Shown: positions 51,426 through 63,034, numbered from the stretch's first letter. The stretch is 64,000 nt of DNA from Hippasteria phrygiana (GCA_037893225.1 JAZGUH010000555.1:868001-932000), one strand, 5' to 3'. Numbers and translations: made by a program. Notes: a model not told the origin generated them from the letters alone.

Positions 51426-52355
51426 TAAGTGTACATGAAATGTCATGATTTTTTTTGTTTTCTTATCGTTTCATATTTTAACATATTTTTTACTGAAAAC
51501 TTTTGTTACTAATTATCTTTAACTTTTAATAACTTGAATGTATTTTGTTCTACATGGACTGCACGTGTACACATTTGTATATTTTATCATTTGACATTAA
51601 CTTTTAATTGAAAATGTTTTTTGTTTTTATTTCTTTTGATCCTTCCTTGCTGCACCAACTCAAAAACCCATTCCACACTGGCCTTTGCATGGTATCTAGA
51701 CCATTACGAGCAAGTTGCAAGTAAGTCTAAGGGTTATTCGTTACTGTCCAATCTAAGCACGACTTTCCTAACCTTTGGTGTGTTCTTATACTAGTTCAGT
51801 TGCACCTTACTCAAGTCACATGGCACAATTTACATGGGGGACTAGTCATCCAGATGCATGCAGGACTACTTTTCAAGTGTTTTTACTTGTGATAAGTAAA
51901 ATGTACATGTGTAGCTTCTTTGCAAACTGGAAAGCTCACTTCCAAGGTATACAGAATTAGTTCGTTCTTTTGTATTTTTGGTATTTCAGCATCTCGTTTC
52001 GCCCTTAGAAATAATTTTTTTTTTTTTTTTTTATTGCTATTTTTCTCGCAATATAAAAGTTTTTCACTTTATTGAATGAAAAACCCACCCACGTTTAGTT
52101 ATCAAATAATTACTTTTGACAAATTCTGAATTATTTGTCACCCGCAAAAATTGTGCCACATATTGGCGTGCAGTGGATGTGCACATGGCAACCAAGAATA
52201 AAGCCTTTTTTTTAAGGGTTGCAGAGACCCAAAATATAAACGGCTGGAAGGCGCCTCTTAATCATTTTGTTGGCTTCGATGATTTCAATGAATTGACTAA
52301 ATTGTACGTTTCTTGTGTGATACCTGTATGTGTAGGGACATGTAGGGTCATTCTA
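51426..52355. other. No gene; poly-T at 52016
   Basis: A poly-T run lies at 52016-52034. Frames at 51775 and 52116 are unassigned. Confidence 0.4.
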
Positions 52356-52560
52356 CAGAGTTGTTAATCGAGTCAATACAAATCACATCACAAGTCACTT
52401 CACAAGTCACTTCACAATTCAAGCCATGTAACAAGCTATTCAAACACACTATATAACAAAAGCATTCCTTTGTCATTGTTCATCACTGTAGCTTGTGAGC
52501 TGACTTGTGAAGTTGTGATTGACTTGCGATTGACTTGTGATTAACTTGATTACAACTCTG
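52356..52560. mobile_element. hAT-like foldback element (copy D)
   Basis: It starts CAGAGTTGTTAATCGAGTC and ends CTTGATTACAACTCTG. The arms are AAGTCACTTCAC / TTGTGATTGACT units. The core AAAGCATTCCTTTGTCATTG is shared with the family. No clean target duplication is visible. Confidence 0.75.
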
Positions 52561-53450
52561 TTCCACACTAACTGTTACAACTGATAACTGTGGGGTGAGA
52601 TGGATTTCAAATCAGGTTTTTGCTAATTTTGTTTTTAAAGATTCCTGTATCATTCATGATTGCAATAAAAAATGAATAGACTAATTCGCTGGATATGTAG
52701 GAAATTACTGGGTCATCGTATTAAAGATGAAATGAATGATAATGTTCATAACATGGACAGACATTCCTGTATGATGTCAGGTATATTCTTGTTATAATTA
52801 ATCCAGAGTGCAACCTATTTAGTATTTATAAAATTAGGATGCCACTTGAGCAATGTTCATAACATCGACAGAAATGCTGTGACAAATGTCTGTCCCTGTT
52901 ATGATGAACATGAAGTCTTGAAGATGTACACCCTATAGTTTGAAAAAATACCTAGAGGTTTAATCTAAGATTGGCCAGTGGGAATCCCTCAATGGATAGC
53001 TTTGCACAAAATTTGGGATAATTTATGCATTTCATTACTACTTCCCAACACATTATGTCCATGTTATGAACGTCAGATCTTGAAGGGGATCCTCTGTAAT
53101 TTCTGGAATACTAAGAAATTTATCAAACGTTTTGGTGGGCAATGTTTTCACAAGGATATGGGATGCAGAGAAGGAGAAAACTTGGCAAATTTAATACTTG
53201 ATGTATCGATTTCTGTGCTTGATTCCCCTAAATGTCACACTTGTAACCGTTAGTGTGGAAAGACCCACTTGTGTTTTCCATTACCAAATCGGACCACTAA
53301 CAATTAGTTTTCAAGTTTGCAGTTTGTAATTCTTTCACATTTCGTAGTCAAAGTCCAAATAAACTTTCTGAATTGTAGGTTCAGTAGTTTTCAGTTAGAA
53401 ATCACATTTCTCTCTCTACCCCCTCTCTCTTTCACACAAACTTTTCCTGT
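52561..53450. other. No gene recognised
   Basis: AATGTTCATAACATSGACAG occurs twice (52740 and 52852), part of a diverged ~100-bp duplication. The frame at 52978-53253 is unassigned. Confidence 0.4.
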
Positions 53451-53899
53451 AGCCGATTTCATGAAACAGTGCGTAACTTACGCCATGGCGTAGGACGTAC
53501 GCTATAAAAACAAAACAGTGCGTAGCTGCGCAATGTCGTATTTGTTTTAAACATCGCAGATGAAGCTAAATGTCGCTTTTACGACGATCATTTCATTACT
53601 CTCTGAAATAATCTAGTTAATTAGTAAATAATTTGAGCAACTAAACGGCTCTATACTATGCTCACGCGCAGCTAGCTAAGTCATCATTTCAGTGTTTGTG
53701 CGGTCAAGCTTATTAAGCCACCTAAAACGAGTGCGTAAGTTACGCCATAATTTGTGGCGCAAGTCAGCGACTTGCGCACTGCGTGTCTTTCGTGAAATCG
53801 ATTTTGGAAATGTCACAGATGTTGCACAACCTACATGTATGTAATAAAATGTGGCATAAGCGAAGTAATGCAATTGCGCAAGGTTTCGTGAAATCGGCT
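53451..53899. mobile_element. TIR element, AGCCGATTTCATGAAAC ends (449 bp)
   Basis: The left end AGCCGATTTCATGAAACAGT and the right end GGTTTCGTGAAATCGGCT are inverted. Inner motifs CTTACGCC/GGCGTAA and a GTGCGTAAGTTACGCC pair add structure. No coding sequence and no clear target duplication. Confidence 0.7.
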
Positions 53900-54296
53900 G
53901 CTGGGATTAGAATCAAACCAGCCATGTCATGTCAAAGCTTATTAGAGGAGGGAAAATGGTCATTTGTTTGATTTTGCATTTTTGTGTGAATAATTTGTGC
54001 ATGTTCATTCTCCAGTTTTTCAAGGACTAAATAGCACAAGCCAACAACAAGCGCAAGGTACATTTATATGACTTCTTGAGAGCATTGATTGCCATATCTT
54101 AAGAGTGGAGCATTCACGCTTGGCTTTACCATGCTACATATTGTCTTGTCTGTGTTTTGTTGCGTCATCATGCAATCATTCCTTTTGTAGACAGAAGAAC
54201 TTACTCTTGTGATCTTGAGCAAACACAGCGGGTGAATACTAGAAGGTATTCATGCGTACATTTGCTTGCTCTTTGGAATTTTAATGAGCAGACTAA

Positions 54297-54472
54297 ACCT
54301 AACCCTGCTAAATCCAACAAAATCTAACAATGGTTAAAAAGCTGTTGTTTTTTGTTGGATCATAGCAGTCAACTCACCTTCATGGTGTGTTGGATATTGT
54401 TGTATTGAGCAGGGTACGTAGCAGCTAAATATACCGGTTGGATGTTGTCAAATTTAGCAGGGTGGAAGCTAA
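54297..54472 (+). mobile_element. CTGCTAAATCCAAC foldback MITE, second copy
   Basis: It matches the reverse complement of 285-470 (CCCTGCTAAATCCAACAAAA through TTTAGCAGGGTGGAAGC). Confidence 0.65.
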
Positions 54473-55033
54473 GTATACAGTGCATTGCAGAGATGTAGTC
54501 GAGTCCATAACAAGTCCATCACAAGTCCATCACAAGCCCTCCAGTCCTAATCCCAATCACAAGCTATTCAATGAGCTTTGACAAAGGCATTCTTTTGTCA
54601 TTGTTCATCCAGTTACTTGTGACTGGCTTTATAAAAGGACTTCTGACTGGGCTTGCGAAAGTACTTGTGAAAGGACTTGCAGGGACTGGACTCCAAATCT
54701 GGTACATTGCAATTGAAAGTTAACAATGGGAATGGCCTGGGAACATTTCTGAAAAGAATTCACATTCACATTTCACATTTCTCACACAACTTTTCCCACA
54801 TGTTAATTCAAGTGGGAATTTGTTTTCTCTCTTTGAGAAGAGGTGAAAATATTTTCCCACTTTTCCCACTTGTGTGAAAAGGTCTGAAAATGTTTTCTCA
54901 CTTTGGGAATTTTTTTTCACATTTTGTGAAATGGAAATGAATTCCGTGGGAAGAGAAAACGTGTTAAGAGAAATTCCCATTTTGAGATTAACTTTCAATT
55001 GCAATTAGTACTAAAATAATTGCAATGTACTCT
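54473..55033. mobile_element. MITE with TACAGTGCATTG ends, copy 3, interrupted
   Basis: The tip TACAGTGCATTG (54476-54487) is separated from the rest of the element (GTACATTGCAATTGAAAGTT onward, from 54702) by the foldback element at 54488-54701. The right end is ATAATTGCAATGTACT. The interior has many GGGAATT and TTTTCCCAC motifs. Confidence 0.7.
54488..54701 (+). mobile_element. hAT-like foldback element (copy E)
   Basis: It starts CAGAGATGTAGTCGAGTCC and ends GGACTGGACTCCAAATCTG. The flanks are GTGCATTG (54480-54487) and GTACATTG (54702-54709), a 7-of-8 target duplication. It is closest to copy C (CCCTCCAGTCCTAATCCCAA, GACTGGCTTTATAAAAGGAC) but lacks its long 12-mer array. Confidence 0.85.
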
Positions 55034-56155
55034 AAAGCTGCACAATGTACTCTAAAGCTGCACATCCATGCTCTGACTGAACATTTCAATTTTATTTATT
55101 TCCCCAGTTAATGAATTATGGAAAAAAGAAAGAAAACTTTGTGTTAATGCTGTAGGAATTGTCCTATCGTCATTTGCGAGTTCTTGGCAAACTTTGCCCA
55201 TGTGCAGCATGTACAATGTAGCATATAACGCGTGGTGCATATGCAAGCATCCATAAAGTGTTTGCTGCACGTAGCACTGACTGGAGTTGCGGTGGTTTTT
55301 CTCTGAGACAACCTTAGTGCTGACGTGCATGAATTTAGTTGGATCAAATTTGCATATAACACACGTTCGCATATTGGATTTCAATGAACATAACGCAAAC
55401 GTGGCCGCTTGCTTGCAAGCAAGTTTTTGCTTGTGGGGATTTTGAATGTCACATGATGTTCAACAGACGCTATGATTGGCTAATGCTTGTGGATGGTGAC
55501 AGTTCAGTTTAAAAGGAGCGTTCCACTACTAATTTCGAGTTTGAAACTTTGCAAGTCTGTAACTAATCGTTGATCTTTTTGTCTGTGGAATGTCTCATTG
55601 GACATGTTGGAAAGCTATGGAAAAAGTGAAGAGATCAACATTTTGTGATCTGTTTGACATTTGGAGTTGTTCTTTTGAGAAACGTCCAAGTGAACTGTGG
55701 TTTGATTATCGTGAAGGATGCTGAATCATCTCTCCTCCCTTGGCCACAATGGGTAATTTTCGATTGCCGGAGGGCATCTGCAGACAGGAAGTGGAGTAAG
55801 CGGTTGACTAATAATAATGCACTGTAAACTCACTTTCTGACATTTGCAGATTAAAACCGGATTAAAGCCGCTCGCAATTCACACATGCCGTGCTTTAATC
55901 TTGCGCCTTGATTTCTCCTCGGTTCAATGAGGGATTAACAACTTGTTTGAATAGTCTTTTAAATCTGGGTTTGATCTCTCTCCGTTTGACAGCAGTTCAT
56001 CTGTTATGGCATCTGGGTTTTCAGCAAAGATGGTTGACTGACTGCTCATTAGTCGTAGCCTTGTTGCCATCTTGTGATTGGCTAGCGAGATTCTGTGTAT
56101 TTGCTATGGGAGTTGCAAGATTGTTTCTCGGTCTTTTTTACCTTTAATAAAGGTA
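55034..56155. other. No gene recognised, 55.0-56.2 kb
   Basis: Frames at 55052-55384, 55645-55827 and 55908-56147 show no domain. A short duplication GCACAATGTACTCTAAAGCT lies at 55038-55065. Confidence 0.45.
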
Positions 56156-56156
56156 C

Positions 56157-56752
56157 AAATGTAGTGTACATGATTGGTCATTGTTGCAATTTTCAGAAAT
56201 GGGCTGATTTGGGGGTTAGTATTTTATACGAAATATCATTCCACTGTCCTGTTCAAAGTTCTGCGTTCTTGGATGGCGGAAAAAACAAGAGAAAAACGGC
56301 GTTCGTTTTCAAACGTCAGGTGGTAAGCTCACTGAATTTGTTATAGCGCCCTTTTGTAAAATACATGTAAGCCCAATTTTTGTAAATGGGCGGATCGTTT
56401 TCAATTGGTCGCATAACATGTCATGCGCCGAGCGGTACTTAAATCGTGCGGTGAATGGCCATCAGCGCATCGCTTCGGTACACTATGCGTACGCCCGTTT
56501 TTGGATTGTTAACCCATTTTAGACACAACGCGGACTAACTGCATTCGGTCAATAGAGGGCAGTATTTAAACAAATCCATTATTTTTTCCGATTCTGCCAA
56601 ACAATTGTTGGAAAACGATATAAATTTCTACTTCTCTTGAAAACGATAGCACACCTGGTGCCAACATTTCACAGGATGATTGAGACTACTATTAACTTAT
56701 AGTCTAGTAAGGTATTTCCTTGGAGGATTACCAATCGTGTACACTACATTTA
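56157..56752. mobile_element. MITE of the 33331 family, copy 3
   Basis: The ends are AAATGTAGTGTACATGATTG and CCAATCGTGTACACTACATTT. The middle matches 33331-33808 (GTTCAAAGTTCTGCGTTCTT, ACACCTGGTGCCAACATTTC) and holds an extra ~200 bases (about 56310-56590). Confidence 0.75.
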
Positions 56753-56819
56753 ACACTAACTTCCCAGGTGGTGTGAACAATCATATTGAAATTCTAGGAT
56801 TTGGGACTGTTTGGCTTAA
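56750..56819. mobile_element. Short TTAA-flanked MITE, copy 3
   Basis: It runs from TTAACACTAACTTCCCAGG to GACTGTTTGGCTTAA, with AATCATATTGAAATTCTAGG inside. It abuts the right end of the preceding MITE. Confidence 0.55.
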
Positions 56820-57033
56820 CCCTTAGTCCTGAATCCTATATTATTTTTTAAAAATCCTCCAAACCACGAATTAACAAAAGTGCAATCTCTAAGTTTACTC
56901 TAAACTTGCTTTTAATAATGCTGTAAAAACATTGGTTGTCCGAGTTGAAATATTGGCATGTCCCTGTTCCTATGTACATGTACATGTACACATACATGTA
57001 CATGTATTGCTACATGCAGAATGCATGTAGCAA

Positions 57034-57870
57034 TGTTCGCACTGGACTTATAAGGCCTTTTCACACTAGACAAAATCTCGGGGGCGGCCCCGGGGTGACG
57101 CTGGGGTGAGAATGTGCGACGTTTCACACTAGTCATTTTCGCCCCGGGGCCATCCCCGAGATTGGTCTCGCCCCGGGGCGAACTCACCCCTGCTCCATGC
57201 CAGGGGTGAGATTTTTCAACCCGGGGCGAGACCGATCTCGGGGGTGGCCCCGGGGTGAAATGGCTAGTGTGAAACGTCGCCCCGCGTGCAGGGTTTCGTA
57301 CAAAAGAATTCCAAAGGTCCTGTCAAAGCACGCGCTATTGTTAATTGTATACCGCTTGGCCGAAAGCACAGCGCCATTATTCTGAAGCACAATATGTGGC
57401 AGAGGGACTCCACCCCCCCCCCCCCCCCTCTTTTGTCTTGGTCATTGTGTTCCCGGAATCTCAGGAATTATTTTCAGCGAGGAGGAAGTTAGGAATTTAC
57501 TGGCCATCTGGGGGTCGATGAAATACAAACTAGTGTAAAACGCTCATGCCCAACCCCGGGGCGAGCTCGCCCCGGGGTTGGCTCGCCCCGGGGTTGGCTG
57601 AGGTAGGTTTGCGCGAAGCGACGCGGGGTTGAACTCGGGAGTGAAAATGCCGAGGCGGCCCTGGGGCCGCCCCGGGGTTCGGCACTCTAGTGTGAAAAGG
57701 CCTTTAGCTTCTCAGGAAAATTAACCTGGTGGATTTATTGGGTAGGGATTAGCCACAGGACTCGGGGGAAACTAACCAAGGGGAAAACTTCCCGGGCTTT
57801 TCGCACTGGACTTGAAATGGGAAGAGTAACCATCATCTTGGTGAGTTTGACCAAACACAGTCCAATATGA
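57034..57870. mobile_element. GTTCGCACTGGACTT foldback element hosting another element
   Basis: Left tip ATGTTCGCACTGGACTTA; the right part TTTCGCACTGGACTTGAAAT to CACAGTCCAATATGAACACA resembles the right part of 5214-5784. The insertion at 57052-57705 splits it after the left tip. Confidence 0.6.
57052..57705. mobile_element. GC-rich TIR element, AAGGCCTTTTCACACTAGA ends
   Basis: AAGGCCTTTTCACACTAGA and TCTAGTGTGAAAAGGCCTT are perfect 19-bp inverted ends. The inside is dominated by CCCCGGGGC palindromes and a secondary hairpin (57125-57285). A poly-C tract lies at 57412-57428. Ends of GGCCTTTTCACACT type occur in PIF/Harbinger-like MITEs; I could not fix a 3-bp target duplication. Confidence 0.75.
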
Positions 57871-57887
57871 ACACAGCATCAAGTAGT

Positions 57888-58100
57888 CCAGGGGCCAATT
57901 TCACGGAGCTGCTAAGCACAAAAATTTGCTTAGCACCAAAAATCTTGCTTAATAAAAACAGGTTACCAGCCAAAAGGCCATGGGATTTTCATGCTAAGCA
58001 AACAATAGCTGAATGGAAGCCACAAGCGATACACTTCACGTCAAAATTTGGTTGGTAATCCTTTACCAAGCAAATTTTTGTGCTTACCCTTGGCCGTAAG
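57888..58100. mobile_element. GCTAAGCACAAAAATTTGCTTAG repeat
   Basis: GGGGCCAATTTCACGGAGCT plus CTAAGCACAAAAATTTGCTT on the left pairs with AAGCAAATTTTTGTGCTTAC on the right. TACCAGCCAAAAGGCCATGG lies in the middle. It is a foldback-type dispersed repeat, familiar from echinoderm and other deuterostome genomes (from memory). Confidence 0.6.
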
Positions 58101-58204
58101 AGATACTTTCAATCCTTCCTGCGTGCATTTTGAATTTGTGTGCGTGTTTGTACATTGTAGAACATCATAATGAAATTAGATAGAGTGAATTTTAACAGTC
58201 TACT

Positions 58205-58492
58205 TTAACCCCTTGAGTACGGTATTTTACGGGAGACGTTGGGGTGCCGCGGCGGCTCTGGCAGCCAAGCGAACTGCTACAATGTGTTTGTGCAGTCAAG
58301 CGTAACCTATACACAATAATCCAACAATGGATTGAAACTGCACAAACAGCGGCCAATGGCGTCATCCGGCCTGGTGGCACTGTTTAATCCAACAATGGAT
58401 TGAAACTGCACAAACGGCGGCCAATTGCGTCATCCGGCCTGGTGGCACTGTTTTTTTGCGCATATTTGCGGCATCCGTACGCAAGGGGTTAA
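58205..58492 (+). mobile_element. TTAA MITE family 1, copy e, with internal duplication
   Basis: It runs from TTAACCCCTTGAGTACGGTA to CCGTACGCAAGGGGTTAA. A 68-bp segment is duplicated head to tail (58318-58385 and 58386-58453), which makes this copy longer than the others. Confidence 0.9.
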
Positions 58493-58689
58493 TTGCAACG
58501 CGGAGGTACAACATACGCAAACAACTTCAGCGCGTCATGACGGTTATAAAACGTCGCGGCAAAAATCATCTGCAGCATATATATACGCGCTCGCGTTTGC
58601 ATTCTTTGCACAGAGCAAAATGAAATGCTCATTTACTGATTGTGCATTTTGGTTTTGGGCGTATTGGCTTCAATATCACAACTATATAG

Positions 58690-58805
58690 AACATGGGCGG
58701 AGATCCCGGGGGGGATGGGGGGGATATATCCCCCCACTTTTTGACCTGGGGGGGGGGGGATGACCAATGTAATCATCCCCCCACTTTTTAAGGGTATAGG
58801 CGTAC
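58690..58805. repeat. GGGGATATATCC-CCCCACTTTTTGACC repeat, copy 2
   Basis: It shares GGGGGATATATCCCCCCACT and TTTTTGACCTGGGG with 36485-36600. CCCCACTTTTT occurs twice. Confidence 0.6.
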
Positions 58806-59128
58806 TAACTTGCGCAGAGTCCGTAACTTGCCAATACATGTATTTTTGTTTCGCTATACACGTGATGACTTTCCATTGTTCCCTTTAATATAACCCATCC
58901 CCATAGACTAAGCGCTAGTTTGCCTGTCCTCACTTTTTCCGGAACAAAGAAATAAATGTGAGGACAGTATTGTTCCCTTTGTTATACCCTTTTTTCTGTC
59001 CTCACGTGTAATGCGATACTATGACACCTTGACAGGCCAGCACCACGCAGCCCAGCAAGTGCGAGTGTCGTTCGTTTACTTTCCCTGCATTGAGTTTAAA
59101 CGCACTGTGGGCAAGAGCTCGGTATGTA
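58806..59128. other. No gene recognised
   Basis: TGTTCCCTTTAATATAACCC and CCATAGACTAAGCG echo, reversed, the ~205-bp repeat at 3294. A fragment is likely. Confidence 0.4.
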
Positions 59129-59169
59129 CAGGCGCGGATCCAGGGGATGGGGGGGGGGACGCGGGGCAC

Positions 59170-59205
<36 letters not shown>

Positions 59206-60402
59206 AATTGAGTCAAAAAAAAAAAGAGAAAAAAAGAAGAGGAAAAAAAAGAGGGGGAGGTGAGAGAAAAGGAGAGGAGGAGGAGGGCAACCTCCTTAAA
59301 AATAATACCGCTGCCGATATTAAACATCTGCTGTGTCTACTTTTTGGCATAAAACTACTGAAAAATGCAATAAGAAAAAAAAAGGTTATCAATCATGCCA
59401 TGTAACTGAATCCCTCTTTTAAGAGAAAACCGGAGTATTTCCCGTATCCCTGGGATTTCAACTCTGTCCATCGATCCCCCTTCAATCCTCCTTGCCGGGT
59501 TCGATCCCCTTTTAATCCCTTTGCCGGATCTAGTGTAAACGCTGTGCGTCTCAACATATAATCCCTTGGGGAGTTTATTACAGGTTAAAATGGCCCCAAC
59601 CAGCAGGAAACAATGGATCACTTGACTGAATGACATACTAAATGTGCCTAAATCCTCTATTATGTCTTGCAGCCGATCTGCCGATGGTTTTAACACAGGG
59701 CAAGGAACAGTCTGAAATCAAGCTCTTTTCTTGAAAACTTTAACTGAACTGAATTACAACCAACAAAAATTCCGGATACATTTAAAATGAAGGGGAAAAA
59801 TTGCAAATTAGACGCCAAAAATGGGGGAGGGAGAAACTTAGATTTTTGTAGTCATGCATGACATGGCTAAAAAATGGCCAAAAAATAATGGCTAACATAA
59901 TGATATATATATATATATATATATAATGTAATCTTAACAACTTAAAAAAAAGAAAAGTCAGGTGAAAGTGGTCAGGAATCGCCTCAGATTGCACCACGGA
60001 GCATCCAGAATCCAACATTTTCTGGGGCCCTTAAGCCGTCCCCGGACCCCACGCCGTAAGGGCTTCGCGCTCGCATTTATCCGTTTTGGGTGTGCCCCCG
60101 TCTAGATTTTTGTGGTCATGACATGGCTAAAATAATCACTAGAAAATATTGGCAAAAATCATGATATACTGTACATGTATATATTCTCCATAAAATCGTC
60201 ACAACTTTTGTTTAAAAAAAAGTCAGGTGAAAGTCAGATTGCACCACGGAGCATCCAGAATCCAAAATTTTACGAGCCCCTTAAGCGGGCCCCGGATCCC
60301 ACGCCGTAAGGGCTTCGCGCTTCGCGCTTCGCGCTCGCATTTGTCCGTTTTGGGTGTGTCCCCCCCCCCTCCCCCGTCTACAAAATTCCTCGATCCGCGC
60401 CT
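59129..60402. mobile_element. CAGGCGCGGATC-ended element with internal tandem duplication
   Basis: The ends are CAGGCGCGGATCCAGG and CCTCGATCCGCGCCTG. CACGTGCCCCCC and a long poly-C (59174-59202) follow the left end. Positions 59843-60101 and 60102-60390 are two copies of about 260-290 bp (TAGATTTTTGTRGTCATG, TTGCACCACGGAGCATCCAG, ACGCCGTAAGGGCTTCGCGC), each starting with an AT-rich stretch ((AT)n at 59903-59925). TTCGCGC is triplicated in the second. GGCGCGGATCCAGGGG ends are widespread in invertebrate hAT-like repeats (from memory). Confidence 0.7.
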
Positions 60403-62176
60403 GATGTCGGAAGGTAGATTGGTTGGTGGGGAGACAGTTTATGCCTCACGACAAGCAAAGTAAGGTGGGGAATAGTCGGTCTTTGCCACATTAGAACGCG
60501 GAAGTTCAGATCCCAACAAAGATGATGGCCTTTAATTATTTAATTTTCACTCAACTAACACACCCAACAAAGAAAAGTTGCAACGGCAAACGGATTTGGT
60601 TATGCGCCAACAGACGGTATGATGAACGCACGTGCGGCGCATATAATACAATGTAATTAAAATACCGATAGCAGACTTCAACTGACATTCACTGGGAATC
60701 GGCGCGCACTCACACACAAACGTTTGTGCATCCTGCAAAAACGTGTTTGGGAACTTTTGTTAGAGCCTGAGTTTTGCATCTCTGGCATTCCGGTTATAAT
60801 GTCGTCAAGTATACATCATTGTCCACCATATGTTTTCATAGTTTTTGTCAAGTGTAGACCAAACCACATTCTAATCATGCCCTTACCAAAATGCATCTAG
60901 GCATTATTTTGCAATAATTATTTTGTAAATAATTTATTCTTAAAATAATGTATAGGCATTATTTGTGTTGCTAGGTGACCAGAGCTCCATTGTGCAAAGA
61001 GACGCTTACGCTTCCAAATACATTGGATGAGAAATTTGAGTTTTGAAGATCTTTTGTATTTTGTAATGCTTGAAGGTGTTAATTATTGTCATTTATTGCA
61101 ATTCAAGCTCAAGAAAAGGTTGAATTTTGACACAATTTTGCACCTAAAATTGTGTAAACCCCAGGGGGCTTTACTTCAACCCCTAGCAAGGGCTTTGCAC
61201 CTGCAACCCACCAGGGGGCCCTTATAAGCGGTCCCTTGGACCCCGTGCCGTGTCACACTCCACACAAGGATGGCCTTTCAAAAATCATCCCCCCCACATG
61301 TAACAAGAAATCTCCGCGCATGGTATAGAATACAAATGCAGACCAAATAGTCGTACAAAAGCCGTACAAAACTTTGAGTTTTCCATAGGTTTGTACACAA
61401 ACATGGATGCGCCCAGCAGGCATCACATTGTACACCGAGTCAGCACTCTAGTAATTTAATGTAGCTCTATGGTGATGATGGACAGATTATGCAAAAGAGA
61501 TGTCAGAGCCAAACGCAGCCCTATCCATGCTGTCATATCACTGTGGGTTCTAATCTCTTCCTGACATAAGGGGAAAATCGGTACTGTGGAGGGAAGGCTG
61601 TTTGATGGGTTGAGCATGTTGGGGTCCACTCCATTGTGTGGTGCGGCATGTTGATGGAAAGCATCACCTCTCCCAGATGCAACTTCCAACATGATTCTGC
61701 CAAAGGCTTGCAATTTGTTCTACTTCCTGCATGATTATACAGTTGTTGTCACCTCGGGTGCCATTTGCCCCCTCATACAGGTGTACAAAACCCATGGACC
61801 ACATCACAGCAGACAATTGTCTTTTTATACCATGGTATTAAATAATGCATGTCCAAATCCCCGGTTAGTTGGAGCATGAAAAGTGCAGACAAAACATAAA
61901 CAGTAATGACGGCAACGGAAGGTCTTCCAAACTTATCACAACTTTCATTTTAACTGTTCCCTATGCGTGCATTACATGGAAATACACAGTGGTTCACGTA
62001 TACCAGCAAAAAACGAAACCTCTTCCCCAGGAGCTGTTTCTATTAAGCTTGTTGTTCAGAGCAGCCCTGGGGACGATCAAGGTCATTTACTCCATGGGGT
62101 ACATCAGTTCTGGAGTAACACATGAACTTTTGTGATAAACCATGTGACTGGTTATCGACCAATCGGATCTCGCAAT
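60403..62176. other. No gene recognised, 60.4-62.2 kb
   Basis: GGGCCCTTATAAGCGGTCCC (61213-61232) echoes the GAGCCCCTTAAGCGGGCCCC of the preceding element. Minus-strand frames at 60547, 61253 and 61456 show no domain. Confidence 0.45.
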
Positions 62177-62325
62177 TTAACCCTCCCTCTCTCGGTGCCA
62201 AAATGGAGTCAATTACCCTATCTATCAAAACCTATTGAGTGATATAGGTTGTAACACACAAGCTATGAGAGAGAAAAGGGGTTGGTTTTTTGATAGGTTG
62301 TGATAGTTAGTAGTTGGATGGTTAA
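62177..62325 (+). mobile_element. TTAA-flanked MITE family 2, copy c
   Basis: It starts TTAACCCTCCCTCTCTCGG and ends TTAGTAGTTGGATGGTTAA. It is collinear with 40592-40746. Confidence 0.85.
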
Positions 62326-62589
62326 TACCGTGGTATAACAAGTACACTTGGACATTGTTCCTTCAATTGTGCCTGGAACTGTTCTTTCTATTTTTACAAT
62401 TTTCTACTGTAAACTCCAGGCATATCAATAAAATCATGTTTAAAAAGGCATTCCATATGCATGTATAATCATTTGGATTTTGTTCACAGCTTTGGGATGC
62501 ACTGGGAATTTGTTTGCAGGGCTGCAGCTTGTGTATGTAAACTTTTGATTACAACTGTACATTGGGGCATCTAAGCATGAGGCATCCTC
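62326..62589. other. No gene recognised
   Basis: Plain sequence. Confidence 0.4.
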
Positions 62590-62720
62590 CCTCAATCCAA
62601 GTCGTGCCGCTTGCCTCTAATGGCCTGGGTTCAAATCCCACACAGACCCAGGTTTCATTTTATGTTGTCGCTGCTCGATCGGGCATTTCATCTCTGTGAA
62701 GGGTTGACCTCCCTATAGTG
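62590..62720 (+). repeat. tRNA-like SINE fragment
   Basis: B box GGTTCAAATCCCACACAGAC (62629-62648), then GTCGCTGCTCGATCGGGCAT. The A box is weak. Confidence 0.4.
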
Positions 62721-63001
62721 GAAGCTGACATTGTTTTTCTAGTATTTCCCGGACAGTGTGTCTGCTGTTTCAGTGCATTAAAAGTTTATGTCTCCGGGAA
62801 AGCTTTGGCGCTTTACCAAGACTGAATTACAACCCTCCAAACCTACAATCTATCACTCGATAACCTCCAAGAATAGCTACGAGTTGATCTGGGATTCTTA
62901 AGTCTAGTTTCTCTGCATTTGCTCTATAACTCTACACTTCATCAGGTTCTATAAGCCTAGCCAATAGAATGAAGCCTTCTTTCTGAAAGATTCCCTACTC
63001 T

Positions 63002-63034
<33 letters not shown>

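Noticed and set aside
53783..53971. GKWSFV-ending frame as the missing COPZ1 last exon
   Set aside because: The residues before it do not match SAKEQ, there is no suitable acceptor, and part of it is TIR element sequence.
58998..59040. RYYDTL as an early COPZ1 exon (KYYDD-like)
   Set aside because: It lies downstream of the later exons and the surrounding peptide does not match.
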